Source: Micromonospora yangpuensis
GTDB taxonomy: Bacteria > Actinomycetota > Actinomycetes > Mycobacteriales > Micromonosporaceae
Assembly: GCF_900091615.1 (NCBI RefSeq)
Contig: NZ_FMIA01000002.1
Span: forward strand, 6,307,001-6,371,000
Reading direction: 5' to 3'
DNA: 64,000 nucleotides
Shown: positions 44,740 to 53,253 of the stretch, piece by piece
How positions within the stretch are numbered: the first letter of the stretch is position 1
How the letters are laid out: each line of letters opens with the position of its first letter
Program-made: the position numbers and the translations under genes
The notes under the pieces: generated by a model
Database searches by the model: none
Told to the model about the DNA's origin: nothing
Seen by the model: only the letters and a program-made list of their open reading frames with translations

Positions 44740-45926
44740 GTCGGCGTCTCCTGTCGGTCGTCTGATCGGGTCGACGTGGTCACGCCGGCCCGTCCCGTCG
44801 TGGCGCGGTCACCCGCGGGTCCGGTCACGGGGTCACCGGCGGGTCCGGTCGCGCGGCCATCGGCGAGGTCGCCGGCGAGCAGGAGCAGGGCGTCGGTGAG
44901 CACGTCGACGGCCAGCCGGTACTCGGCCACCGAGATCCGTTCCTGCGCCGTGTGGCAGAGCCGCGAGTCGCCCGGTCCGTACGCGACGACCGGCACCCGC
45001 CAGACCGGTCCGACCACGTTCATGTCCGACGTGCCCAGCTTGCGCTTGGCCACCGGCTGGCCGCCGTGCTGCCGGACCGCCGTCGCGAAGGCCCGCCACA
45101 GTGGCCCGGTACGGGTGCCCCGAACCGCCGGCACGCTCTCGGTCACCTCGATCCCGACGCCGTCGGTGAGGCCACGCACCAGCGCGACGAACTCGTCGGC
45201 GTCGAAGTCGGGTGGGATGCGGCAGGACACGTCCGCGACCGCGGTCTCCAGGTCTCCGGTGATCCCGACCAGGGTCGGCATGATCCGGTCGAAGAGCGCG
45301 GTCTCCGCCGGTACGCCGTCGGTCAGCCGGGACCGCAGCGCGTGCCAGAGGCCGGCCACCGCCTCCGCCGCCGTCTCCTGGTCGGAGCTGGTGTGCGCCG
45401 GTGGCCGCCGGACGGTCAGCCGCAGCCGCAGCACCCCCTTGTAGCCGACCGCGATGCCGTACGCGCCGCTGGGCTCGCCGATCACCACCGCGTCGGGCCG
45501 CACGCCGGTGAGCAGGTGCCGGGCACCGACGGAGGCGCGTTCCTCGTCCACCGCCCCGACGACCAGCAGCCGACCGGGGAACCGGCCGGCGAGCCGGATC
45601 GCGGCGCTGACCATCGTGGCGAGTGGGCCCTTCGCGTCGACGGTGCCCCGTCCGTGCAGGACGTCGCCGTCGAGCCGTACCGGCGGGGCACCCGGCACGG
45701 TGTCGAGGTGGCCCAGCAGCATGACGGTGGGCCCGGTCGCGGCGTCACCGGTGCTGCCGATCACGTTGCCTACCTCGTCGAGCCGCGCGTCCAGTCCGGC
45801 CGCCCGCAGGTGCGCGGCGACGTGGCGGGCCAGGGCGTCCTCGGTGCCGGAGACCGACGGGATGTCGACCAGGTCCCGGAGCAGCCGCACCTCGGATTCG
45901 GCCACCGCCCCGGGCGTCATCGTCAC
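44736..45926 (-). CDS. LysK-like M20 metallohydrolase (carrier-release enzyme)
   Basis: 396 aa. M20 zinc ligands and motifs are present: MLLGHLDTVPG, HGRGTVDAKGPLATM, VGAVDEERASVGARHL, VIGEPSG and the late CHTAQERI. In LysW pathways LysK frees the finished amino acid from the carrier; here it should release the DADH-type product. About 35 C-terminal residues (GPAGDPVTGPAGDRATTGRAG) are low-complexity and repetitive. GTG 45926 is chosen because it makes the usual GTGA overlap; ATG 45920 is an alternative. Confidence 0.92.
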   Translation of the reverse strand: MTMTPGAVAESEVRLLRDLVDIPSVSGTEDALARHVAAHLRAAGLDARLDEVGNVIGSTGDAATGPTVMLLGHLDTVPGAPPVRLDGDVLHGRGTVDAKGPLATMVSAAIRLAGRFPGRLLVVGAVDEERASVGARHLLTGVRPDAVVIGEPSGAYGIAVGYKGVLRLRLTVRRPPAHTSSDQETAAEAVAGLWHALRSRLTDGVPAETALFDRIMPTLVGITGDLETAVADVSCRIPPDFDADEFVALVRGLTDGVGIEVTESVPAVRGTRTGPLWRAFATAVRQHGGQPVAKRKLGTSDMNVVGPVWRVPVVAYGPGDSRLCHTAQERISVAEYRLAVDVLTDALLLLAGDLADGRATGPAGDPVTGPAGDRATTGRAGVTTSTRSDDRQETPT

Positions 45927-46693
45927 CGCCCGCCCGGTCGGTCGGTGGGCGCGCCGTCGTCCGACCGCCAGCGGTTGAGGTCCACCAGCAGCATGTCCCG
46001 TACCCCGGTGCCGTTCTCCGCACCGACCGGGGTGACCTCGTGGGTCACCTCGCGGTCGGCGACGAACAACGAGTCCAGCGGCTCGGTGAGCGTCGACTCG
46101 ACCGGCGGGCCCTGCCTGGGATGGATGACGGAGAGCCCACCCGTGCAGTTGTCCCGCCGGATGAGGTGCATCCCGACGAAGTGGTGGCCGTCGCTGTGCC
46201 GCCCCTCGGGCGTCGGCAGCCCGGCCGAGGTGGGCTGCGCGATGATCCGGACCAGGTGCAGGCCGACCTCCCAGTCGGTGATGCCGGACAGGTCCCGGGC
46301 GAGTCCGGCGTCCAGCGCGAGCAGGAAACGCAGCGCGGGTGAGCGCAGGAACTCCTCGGCCACCGGGGCGAAGACCCTGGTCCGCCCGCGCCAGAGCGGG
46401 ATGGTGTCCTGCCGGAACGCCGTGTTGGCGAGCGGGGTGACCACGGGCCCGTCCGCGCCGAGGACCACCCGTACCCGCCCGTACCGGCGGCGGCGGTAGG
46501 TCACGCCCTCGGCGACCTGCTCGTCGACGGGCAGGTCCGCCCACGCCTCGCGCAGGGCGGCGAACTCCGGGTCGGGTAGCTGGGCGCGCAGGTGCTGACC
46601 GGCAAGGACGGCGAAACCGTCGCGGCGGATCGCCTCGGCATGGCCAGCTGACCCGGTGGTGCCGCTCGGCCGCACGGTGCGGTTGATGGTCAT
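45923..46693 (-). CDS. Fe(II)/2-oxoglutarate dioxygenase, 2OG-Fe_Oxy_2 (IDO-like) family
   Basis: 256 aa. The family pattern of free L-amino-acid hydroxylases is visible: PTPEGRHSDGHHFVGMHLIRRDNCTGGLSVI contains the H-x-D iron ligands, DSLFVADREVTHEV the distal His, and RDMLLVDLNRW the C-terminal segment. Members hydroxylate aliphatic side chains (isoleucine, leucine, lysine). It heads the AmCP operon, so it may oxidise the DADH skeleton, for example at C3, or a peptide residue. Start ATG 46693 follows ACGAGG; longer frames lie in the promoter region. Confidence 0.85.
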   Translation of the reverse strand: MTINRTVRPSGTTGSAGHAEAIRRDGFAVLAGQHLRAQLPDPEFAALREAWADLPVDEQVAEGVTYRRRRYGRVRVVLGADGPVVTPLANTAFRQDTIPLWRGRTRVFAPVAEEFLRSPALRFLLALDAGLARDLSGITDWEVGLHLVRIIAQPTSAGLPTPEGRHSDGHHFVGMHLIRRDNCTGGLSVIHPRQGPPVESTLTEPLDSLFVADREVTHEVTPVGAENGTGVRDMLLVDLNRWRSDDGAPTDRPGGR

Positions 46694-46801
46694 GTCGCCT
46701 CGTCCCCCCGTACCGCTGCGCTGCGCACCCGTGCCGGGTGCGGTGCACGCGGTGCCGGTCCTCGCCACGTCTGACGACCCTGACACGTCCGGCCGGGAAA
46801 C

Positions 46802-46827
46802 GATCGTCGGTAGATTCCCCGACTGGT
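46802..46827. promoter_or_regulatory. Cluster operator, copy 4
   Basis: Read on the minus strand: left arm ACCAGTC, spacer GGGGAATCTACC, right arm GACGATC. It keeps the invariant CAGTCGGGG and GAC positions but has a weaker right arm. It lies 108 bases before the dioxygenase gene that starts the AmCP operon, in the 154-base gap behind the LAL regulator gene. Confidence 0.65.
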
Positions 46828-46847
46828 TGCTCCGGTGGACCGGTCCG

Positions 46848-49766
46848 TCAGGCCGTCCGGCCTGGGACGTCGTGCGTCACGGCACCGGCCCGGCCGACCA
46901 GGTGGGCGATCTCCGCCCGCGAGGAGACGGCCAGTTTGACGAAGATCCGCCCCAGGTGGGTCTCCACGGTCTTCGGGCTCAACGTCAGCAACCTGGCGAT
47001 CTGCCGGTTCGTCAGCCCGCGCGCCACCAGGCAGGCGATCTCGGACTCCCGGGGACTGAGCAGGCCGAGGTGACCGGCGGCGGTCGGCGGCATCTCGACG
47101 GCGACCTCGGCCCGGGCGGATTCGACCGCCGCGACCAGGTGTGCCGGCGAGCCGAGCCGGGCCACCAGGTCGGCCGCGTGGTGGAGTTCGGCGTCGGCGG
47201 CCGACGTCGACCCGACACCGAGGTACCGCCTGGCGGCCAGCAGACAGGCCCGGACCGCCGTGGCCCGGCAGCCCGCACCGCCCTGCGCGCCCAGCCGCCG
47301 GGCCAGCAGGTGCGGCTCCTCGGCGTGGCTGCCGTTGACCTCGACCAGGACGAGCTGCGCGAGCGCGATCTGCTCCGGCAGCCCCAGCTCGGTCGCCACC
47401 ACGCAGGCCCGCTTCGCCCAGATCGGGGCCGCGTCCTGCCCCAGCGCCGCACCGGCGCGGGCCAGCAGGCCGAAGGCCCGGGCCTGCTCGAAGGCGGGCA
47501 GCCGGACCAGGTCCTCGCCGCCGCCGCTCTCCAGCACCAGCAGGCGGCAGGCGTCGGCGTCGCCGGCGCGCAGCTGGGCCTCGGCCCGGACCAGTTGGGC
47601 CCGGTGCCACCAGGCACTGTTCACCACCGCGTCCACCGGGGACGTACCGGTGAGTTCCAGGGCCTGGTCGAGTTCGTCCCGCTCGAGGGCCACCTCGGCC
47701 CGGACGACCGCCGCCATCGCGGCCAGCAGGGTGCTGTCGGTACGGTCGGCGAGGGCCAGCGCGCGGGCGGCGAGCCCGGCGGCGTCGTCGAGCCGGCTCT
47801 CCCGCACCGCCAGCAGGGCGAGCCCGCACAGGGCCGCGACCTGTGCCGGAACGTCACCGCTGGGGCCGGCGACGAGCAGGCAGCGGTTCAGCCGGTCGTG
47901 GGCCGACGCCGGGCGTTCCAGCAGCAGGTCGGCCCAGCCGAGCCAGCCGAGCAACGCGGGACGGCCGGCCAGCTCGTCGGCGCTGAGCCGGCCGACCAGC
48001 TGGCCGCACTCGTCGGCGCTGCGGACGGCCGCGCCGGGCACCCGGGCGGCGAGGCGGACGACCGCGTTGACGGCCAACGCCTGCGCCTGGAGCACCCGCG
48101 ACCCGCTGCCGACGGCCGCGACGATCGCGTCCTCGCACCAGGGTGGAGCGTTCTCCAACGGCCCGGCCTCGAAGGCCCCGGCCACGGAGAGCGCCACCCG
48201 CAACCGGGCGGAGTGCGCCCCGCCGTCGTGGGCCGGAGCCGTCCGCAGCGCACGGATCAGCAGGTCCTGCGCCTCCAGTGGGCTGCCGGCGAGCATGGCG
48301 AGATCCGCTCTGATCCCGGCGACCCGCGCCTGCTCGACTCGGTCCGTGGTGGTTGTGCCGGCCAACGCGTCCCGCCGGTCGAGCACGGACCGGACGGCGG
48401 CCAGGTCCGCCGCGCGCAGCTGGCAGCGCGCCAGGGCGGTCAGCAGCGGCCGGCGACGCCGGTCGCCCTCGGGGTCGGCCGGCAGCATCCGTTCCGCGGC
48501 GACGTACCAGCGCAGGGCACGGTCGTTGTCGGTACCGGCCACCGCCCGGGCCGCCGCGATCAGGACCTCGGCGGCGGCCACCGAGGCCACCGAGGCACCC
48601 CGCTCGACATGGTCGGCGTACGCCTGCACCGGCGCGCCCCGGTGCCGCAGCAGGTCGGCGGCGAGCTCGTGGGCGGCCAGCAGCCAGCCCTGGGGGGTGC
48701 TGCGGTACACCGCGGCCAGCAGCGCCGGGTGCACGAACCGGAAGGTGCCCACGCCCCGCCCGGCCTCCAGGAACCCGGCGTCGACCAGCTCGTCGAGGCC
48801 GGTGAGCGCGTCGGCGGACGCCAACCGGGACAGTGCCGTGACCAGCTCGACGTCGGCGTCGTTTCCGAGCACCGCGGCGGCCCGGGCGACCGAGCGTGCC
48901 CCCGGGGTCAGGGTCTCCAGCTCCGCGCAGAACTCCGCCGGTGGAACGGCGTCCGGCTGCGACCACCACGGCACCACCGGGCAGTACGGCTCACCTGTGC
49001 AGTTCCGCCAGTACTCCCTGAGCAGGGCCGGATTGCCTCCGCTGAGCGCCGGTGCGGACCTCAGGTGCCGCCCGCAGACCCGGCCCCGGCCGAGCGCCGC
49101 GACGTCGTCCGGGCCCAGCGGCGCCAGCTCGACGTGGGTCACCGAGGTGGGTGCCGTGCCGGAGGTCGTCGGCACCGCGCCGAACGGTGCGCCGGAGCGC
49201 CGCCGGTGGTACGTCAGGACGGTGAGCACCGGTGCGCGGGGCGGCCGGCGCAGCAGCTCGTGCAGCAGCGCCACGGTGGCCGGGTCGGCGCGTTGTACGT
49301 CGTCGAAGAGCAGCACCAACGGCCGGTCCGCGGTCAACCGGCCACAGAGCGTACGCAGCGCCGACGCGGCGTCGTAGGGTGCCGGCACGGCCACCGGCCC
49401 GTCGGTGGCCAGCCGGGGGAAGACGCCGGCCAGGGTCCGCCGGGTGACCGGGTCGAGGCCGGCGGTCAGCTCCGGCCGGTCGGCGAGGTCGTCCTCGAAC
49501 GCCTCCACCACCGGGGCGTACGGCCGGTGTGCCCCGCGCACCGAGATCGCCACGCTCCGGAGCCGGTGTCCCCGGTCGCGGGCCAGTTCGGCGTACGCGC
49601 CCAGCAGGGCGGTCCGGCCGAGGCCCCGCGCCCCGGCGACGAGCAGGACACCGCCTACCGGCTCCACGGCCGTCAGGGCGTCGAGCCGGGCGGTGAAGAG
49701 CTGGAGCTCCCGGCACCGTCCGGCCAGACTCGACGGTGCCGATCGCGGTTGACCGAGGTCGAACAC
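46848..49766 (-). CDS. LAL-type LuxR-family transcriptional regulator
   Basis: 972 aa. N-terminal AAA-like ATPase with the P-loop GARGLGRTALL (the usual Lys is Arg) and Walker B PLVLLFDDVQRAD; a long helical TPR-like middle (about 330-880); and a C-terminal LuxR HTH, LLSPRESEIACLVARGLTNRQIARL and SPKTVETHLGRIFVKL. GTG 49766 is preferred because GGGAG is 5 bases upstream and it begins just before the ATPase; an ATG at 49841 would add a repetitive leader. LAL regulators usually activate the cluster in which they lie, so it is the first candidate to bind the 26-bp sites. Confidence 0.9.
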   Translation of the reverse strand: MFDLGQPRSAPSSLAGRCRELQLFTARLDALTAVEPVGGVLLVAGARGLGRTALLGAYAELARDRGHRLRSVAISVRGAHRPYAPVVEAFEDDLADRPELTAGLDPVTRRTLAGVFPRLATDGPVAVPAPYDAASALRTLCGRLTADRPLVLLFDDVQRADPATVALLHELLRRPPRAPVLTVLTYHRRRSGAPFGAVPTTSGTAPTSVTHVELAPLGPDDVAALGRGRVCGRHLRSAPALSGGNPALLREYWRNCTGEPYCPVVPWWSQPDAVPPAEFCAELETLTPGARSVARAAAVLGNDADVELVTALSRLASADALTGLDELVDAGFLEAGRGVGTFRFVHPALLAAVYRSTPQGWLLAAHELAADLLRHRGAPVQAYADHVERGASVASVAAAEVLIAAARAVAGTDNDRALRWYVAAERMLPADPEGDRRRRPLLTALARCQLRAADLAAVRSVLDRRDALAGTTTTDRVEQARVAGIRADLAMLAGSPLEAQDLLIRALRTAPAHDGGAHSARLRVALSVAGAFEAGPLENAPPWCEDAIVAAVGSGSRVLQAQALAVNAVVRLAARVPGAAVRSADECGQLVGRLSADELAGRPALLGWLGWADLLLERPASAHDRLNRCLLVAGPSGDVPAQVAALCGLALLAVRESRLDDAAGLAARALALADRTDSTLLAAMAAVVRAEVALERDELDQALELTGTSPVDAVVNSAWWHRAQLVRAEAQLRAGDADACRLLVLESGGGEDLVRLPAFEQARAFGLLARAGAALGQDAAPIWAKRACVVATELGLPEQIALAQLVLVEVNGSHAEEPHLLARRLGAQGGAGCRATAVRACLLAARRYLGVGSTSAADAELHHAADLVARLGSPAHLVAAVESARAEVAVEMPPTAAGHLGLLSPRESEIACLVARGLTNRQIARLLTLSPKTVETHLGRIFVKLAVSSRAEIAHLVGRAGAVTHDVPGRTA

Positions 49767-49807
49767 GTAACTCCCAGGGTGGAGGGGACCCAGGCGGTTG
49801 TTCCGGT

Positions 49808-49852
49808 TCAAGGGGCCGGCGCTCAAGGGGCCGGCGTTCAAGGGGCCGGCCG
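49808..49852. repeat. 15-bp tandem repeat, three copies, upstream of the LAL gene
   Basis: Units at 49808, 49823 and 49838 of the type TCAAGGGGCCGGCG plus one base. They lie between the MbtH gene and the LAL gene on the same strand. If the regulator started at ATG 49841 they would encode repeated AGPL; with the preferred start they are leader sequence. The GGCC-rich units can form alternative hairpins. Confidence 0.85.
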
Positions 49853-49882
49853 GGCCGCTCGCCGCAGCCGGCTGGTCGTCGG

Positions 49883-50092
49883 TCAGCCCGGCTGGGCGGT
49901 GTCCCGGCGGACACTCAGCGGCCGCATGTCCACCCAGACGGTGTCGATGTGGTCAAGGCACTCCTGCCGGCTGCCGGTCGTGCCTACCTCGGCCCAGCCG
50001 GCCGGCAGCTCGCGGGCGGCCGGCCAGATCGAGTACTGCTCCTCGTCGTTGCGGACGACCGTGTAGACGGTGTCGTCGGTGTCAGCCTGCAT
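49883..50092 (-). CDS. MbtH-like protein
   Basis: 69 aa with all family marks: RNDEEQYSIWPAARELPAGW, CLDHIDTVWVDMRPLS. MbtH proteins bind A domains and support their solubility and activity. ATG 50092 has GTGAGG 8 bases upstream. It precedes the LAL gene on the same strand and serves the NRPS proteins of this cluster. Confidence 0.97.
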   Translation of the reverse strand: MQADTDDTVYTVVRNDEEQYSIWPAARELPAGWAEVGTTGSRQECLDHIDTVWVDMRPLSVRRDTAQPG

Positions 50093-50210
50093 GTGCGCAC
50101 CTCACGGACGGTGTCGGAGACTTGTGGATCATTTTTCCGGATGGTACGACACTTGCTCAACCGCAGCCTCCCGGCGAGGATGGCCCCTCCGCAACGAACG
50201 GGGAGGTCAC

Positions 50211-52523
50211 GTGCGTCGTCGGCTACTCACGGCCAGGTGGGTTCCTCCCCTGATCGCCACGCTTGTGGTGGTTCTGGCGCTCGGCGGCTCGCTGTGGGTG
50301 ATCTCACCGCCGGCGGCGGTGGGGTCGGGTGCGCCGGCTGACGCGTTCTCCGCCGACCGCGCACTGGCCCAACTCGACATCCTCGGCTCCGGCCCGCGCC
50401 CGACCGGTTCACCGGCCGCGGCGGCGGTCGGCGACCGGTTGACCGCCCGGCTCACCGCCCTGGGCCTGCGGCCGGAGACCCGCCGGGACACCGCCGCCCG
50501 GGTGGCGTCCGACGGGGCCCACCGGGTCGGCCGGGTGGCCAACATCCACGCTGTCATTCCCGGTCGCGAGCCAGGCGTGGGTGCCGTCTACCTGGTGGCG
50601 CACCACGACTCCATCCCGTTCGGCCCGGGTGCCGCGGACGACGGCATGGGGGTGCTCACCATCCTGGAGACGGCCCGCGCGGTGCTGGCCGGTCCGCCGC
50701 TGCGGCACGACGTGCACCTGCTCTTCACCGACGCCGAGGAGGCCGGCCTGCTCGGCGCACGGGCCTTCGTCGCCGCCGGCCTCGGTGATCCGGACCGGAC
50801 AGCGGTAATCAACCTTGAGGCGCGTGGCAACCGCGGTCGGGCGGTGATGTTCGAGACCGGCGGCCGGTCGGGTTCGGTCGTGCCGGCGCTCTCCGGCGGC
50901 TCGGCGTTGGCCACGTCGATGGCGGGTGCGGTCTACCAGGTGCTACCCAACGACACCGACTTCACCGAGTTCCGCGCCGCCGGCTACACCGGTCTCAACT
51001 TCGCGCTGATCGACGGCTCGGCCAGCTACCACACCCCCCACGACACCGCCGACCGGCTCGACCCGGGCAGCGTGCAGGACCTCGGCGACCAGGTCCTGCG
51101 GGCCACCCGGAACCTCGCCGACGGTCCGCTGCGCACCGACGACGCCGGTGAGGTGAGCTACTTCCCGTTGTTCGGCACGACGGTGTCGTACCCGCGGGTG
51201 GTGGACCTGGTGGTCGCCGTGCTGGCGGCGGTGCTGCTGCTCGGCGCCGGCGTCCTCGCGCTGCGGCGGCGGGTCGCCCGGGGCCGGGCCACCGTGCTCG
51301 CCGCGTCGACCCTGCCGTTGTCGCTGCTCGGCGCGGCCGTGGTCGGACTGCTGGTCTGGCCGCTGTCGGTGCTGATCCGGCCGGCCCTGGGCGGGCTGGT
51401 GTTCAGCCTGCCGTACCGGCCGCTGCCGTACCTGCTGGGGTTGTCGCTGCTGGCGGTGGCCGGCACGGCCGGTTGGCTGGCGGTGCTGCGCCGCCGCGGG
51501 GTGGGTGGCCCGGAGCTGCTGCTGGCGGCCGGGGCCTGGTTCGCCGTGCTGGCCGTGGTCGCCTCGGTGCTGCTGCCGGGGGCCGGGTACCTCTTCGCCT
51601 GGCCGGCGCTGGCCACCGGCGGGGCCGTGCTGCTGCTGGTCCTGCTCGGTACCGACTCGCCGTGGCGGCCCGTCGTGCTGGCCGTCCCGGCCGCCGTCGC
51701 CGTCCTGCTGCTGACCCCGGTCGCCGTACTGGTCTTCCCGGCCGTGGGGCTGGCCGCCGCCGTGGTGCCGATGCTGCTGGTCGCCCTGCTCGGCGCGGCG
51801 GTCGCCCCGCTCGGCGGTCGGCTGCCGGCCGGCCGCCCGGTGCTGGCCGGCACGCTGGCCCTGACCCTGGGCGGGCTGGCCACGCTCGGCGTCGGGCTGG
51901 GCACCGAAAGGGTGTCGGTGGACCGGCCCGCGCAGGTAAGCCTCCTCTACACCGTCGATCTGGACACCGGTACCGCCCGGTGGGCCAGCGCGGGCGGGGC
52001 CCCGGACGCCTGGGTCGACCGGCACGTCGGGGACGACACCGGCAGCCTGGAAGAGGACTTCCCGACCCTCTACGACCCGGGCGGCTACCGCACCGGCCCC
52101 GCGCCCACCGTCGACCTGCCGGCCGCCGGGATCACCGTGCTCGGCCAGCGCCAAAACGACGACGTACGGGTGGTCCGGCTGCGGCTGGCCGTCCCGTCCG
52201 GGCAGGCCGACATGCTGGCGCTGTACGCCGACTCGGTGACCCCCCGCCTCGACGGCGTCACCGTCGACGGCGCGGTCCTGCCCGGTGCGGTCAACCGGCC
52301 ATTCACCGACACCCCGTGGCGGTGGGGCAGCTACCTGTTCGGCGTACCGGCCGGGGGCATCGAGGTGGAGCTGCGGATCCGGGGCGCGGAACCGCTCGCG
52401 CTGCGGCTGCTCACCTACTCCGCCATCGGGCCGGCCGTGGCCGCCGATCCGCCGCCGGCCCGGGTGACCTGGTCGGCCGACGCGGCCGGCGAGGCGATCA
52501 CCGCCCGCACCGTCCGGGTCTGA
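50211..52523 (+). CDS. Membrane M28-family metallopeptidase
   Basis: 770 aa. TM1 at about residues 10-30, then an extracytoplasmic M28 domain: VAHHDSIPFGPGAADDGMGV (His and bridging Asp), TDAEEAGLLGARAF (Glu pair), and SYHTPHDTADRL (last His ligand). The C-terminal half has about eight TM helices (about 365-600) and a final beta domain, as in eukaryotic vacuolar/ER Fxna-type peptidases and their bacterial relatives. GTG 50211 with GGGGAGG upstream is chosen. It is the only plus-strand gene between the LAL and sulfotransferase genes; it could mature or inactivate the peptide outside the membrane, but a housekeeping role is possible. Confidence 0.88.
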   Translation: MRRRLLTARWVPPLIATLVVVLALGGSLWVISPPAAVGSGAPADAFSADRALAQLDILGSGPRPTGSPAAAAVGDRLTARLTALGLRPETRRDTAARVASDGAHRVGRVANIHAVIPGREPGVGAVYLVAHHDSIPFGPGAADDGMGVLTILETARAVLAGPPLRHDVHLLFTDAEEAGLLGARAFVAAGLGDPDRTAVINLEARGNRGRAVMFETGGRSGSVVPALSGGSALATSMAGAVYQVLPNDTDFTEFRAAGYTGLNFALIDGSASYHTPHDTADRLDPGSVQDLGDQVLRATRNLADGPLRTDDAGEVSYFPLFGTTVSYPRVVDLVVAVLAAVLLLGAGVLALRRRVARGRATVLAASTLPLSLLGAAVVGLLVWPLSVLIRPALGGLVFSLPYRPLPYLLGLSLLAVAGTAGWLAVLRRRGVGGPELLLAAGAWFAVLAVVASVLLPGAGYLFAWPALATGGAVLLLVLLGTDSPWRPVVLAVPAAVAVLLLTPVAVLVFPAVGLAAAVVPMLLVALLGAAVAPLGGRLPAGRPVLAGTLALTLGGLATLGVGLGTERVSVDRPAQVSLLYTVDLDTGTARWASAGGAPDAWVDRHVGDDTGSLEEDFPTLYDPGGYRTGPAPTVDLPAAGITVLGQRQNDDVRVVRLRLAVPSGQADMLALYADSVTPRLDGVTVDGAVLPGAVNRPFTDTPWRWGSYLFGVPAGGIEVELRIRGAEPLALRLLTYSAIGPAVAADPPPARVTWSADAAGEAITARTVRV

Positions 52524-52527
52524 CCAC

Positions 52528-53253
52528 CTAACCGGCGGCCGGGGTGAGCCGGTGCCGGCGCAGCGCCACGTAGAACGGCTGGTGGTGGTCGCGGTAGCGG
52601 GCCAGCAGCGGGTTGTTCTCGGTGGTCTCGGCGTAGGCCGCCGGCCGCCGGACGAAGCCCCGGCTCCCGTTGACCTCGACGTGCCAGCGACCGGTCCGTT
52701 CCCAGTCCGGCAGGGCCCCCTCCGGCCAGCTCAGCGCCGCCGGGTCGAACGGCAGACCGACGGCTGCGCAGTAGGCGGCCATCGTCGCCGTCGGGCGGTC
52801 CACCAGGTCGTCGGAGTCCAGCACCACCGGTTCGTGCCCACCGGCGGCCCGGACCGCCTCGAACAGCTCGTGCATGTGCTCGATCCCGACGTCGGAGAGC
52901 CGCATGTCGGGGCGGAGCGCGTAGTAGGAGGGGATGATCTCCTCGGGCCGGCGGATCACGAAGGTGTGCCGGGCCGTGGCGAGGAAGTCCCGGTCCGCCA
53001 GCACCGCCGGGTACCGGTAGTCGGTGGTGTCCTTGAAGAAGACCGGCCCGTCGTCGCCGAGCGCCCGCAGCGCCCCGATCACCTGCCGGTGGTCGGCGGC
53101 GGTGACGGTACCGATGGTGACCTGCCCGAAGTCGGTCACCCCGCAGAACGGCTCGTGCACCGTGCGCAGGTCACCCCGGGCCACCATGGACCGGTAGAAG
53201 GCGGTGGAGCGGGACCTCGGCGCGCTCCAGAGCGCGACGATCGGGGCGGTCAC
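52528..53253 (-). CDS. PAPS-dependent sulfotransferase-family protein
   Basis: 241 aa. The 5'-phosphosulfate-binding loop WSAPRSRSTAFYRSM, followed by VHEPF, and the 3'-phosphate region HTFVIRRPEEIIPSYYALRP mark the sulfotransferase fold. Its GTG overlaps the stop of the terminal NRPS gene (GTGA). In vazabitide and azinomycin synthesis the aziridine is closed by elimination of sulfate from a sulfated DADH hydroxyl; this protein is the obvious candidate to place that sulfate. Members of this fold with other functions exist, so the substrate is inferred. Confidence 0.82.
   Translation of the reverse strand: MTAPIVALWSAPRSRSTAFYRSMVARGDLRTVHEPFCGVTDFGQVTIGTVTAADHRQVIGALRALGDDGPVFFKDTTDYRYPAVLADRDFLATARHTFVIRRPEEIIPSYYALRPDMRLSDVGIEHMHELFEAVRAAGGHEPVVLDSDDLVDRPTATMAAYCAAVGLPFDPAALSWPEGALPDWERTGRWHVEVNGSRGFVRRPAAYAETTENNPLLARYRDHHQPFYVALRRHRLTPAAG

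Noticed and set aside
50105..50140. A possible sixth cluster operator before the MbtH gene
   Set aside because: GTCGG is present but the GGG run, the CC element and the GAC arm at the right distance are missing.
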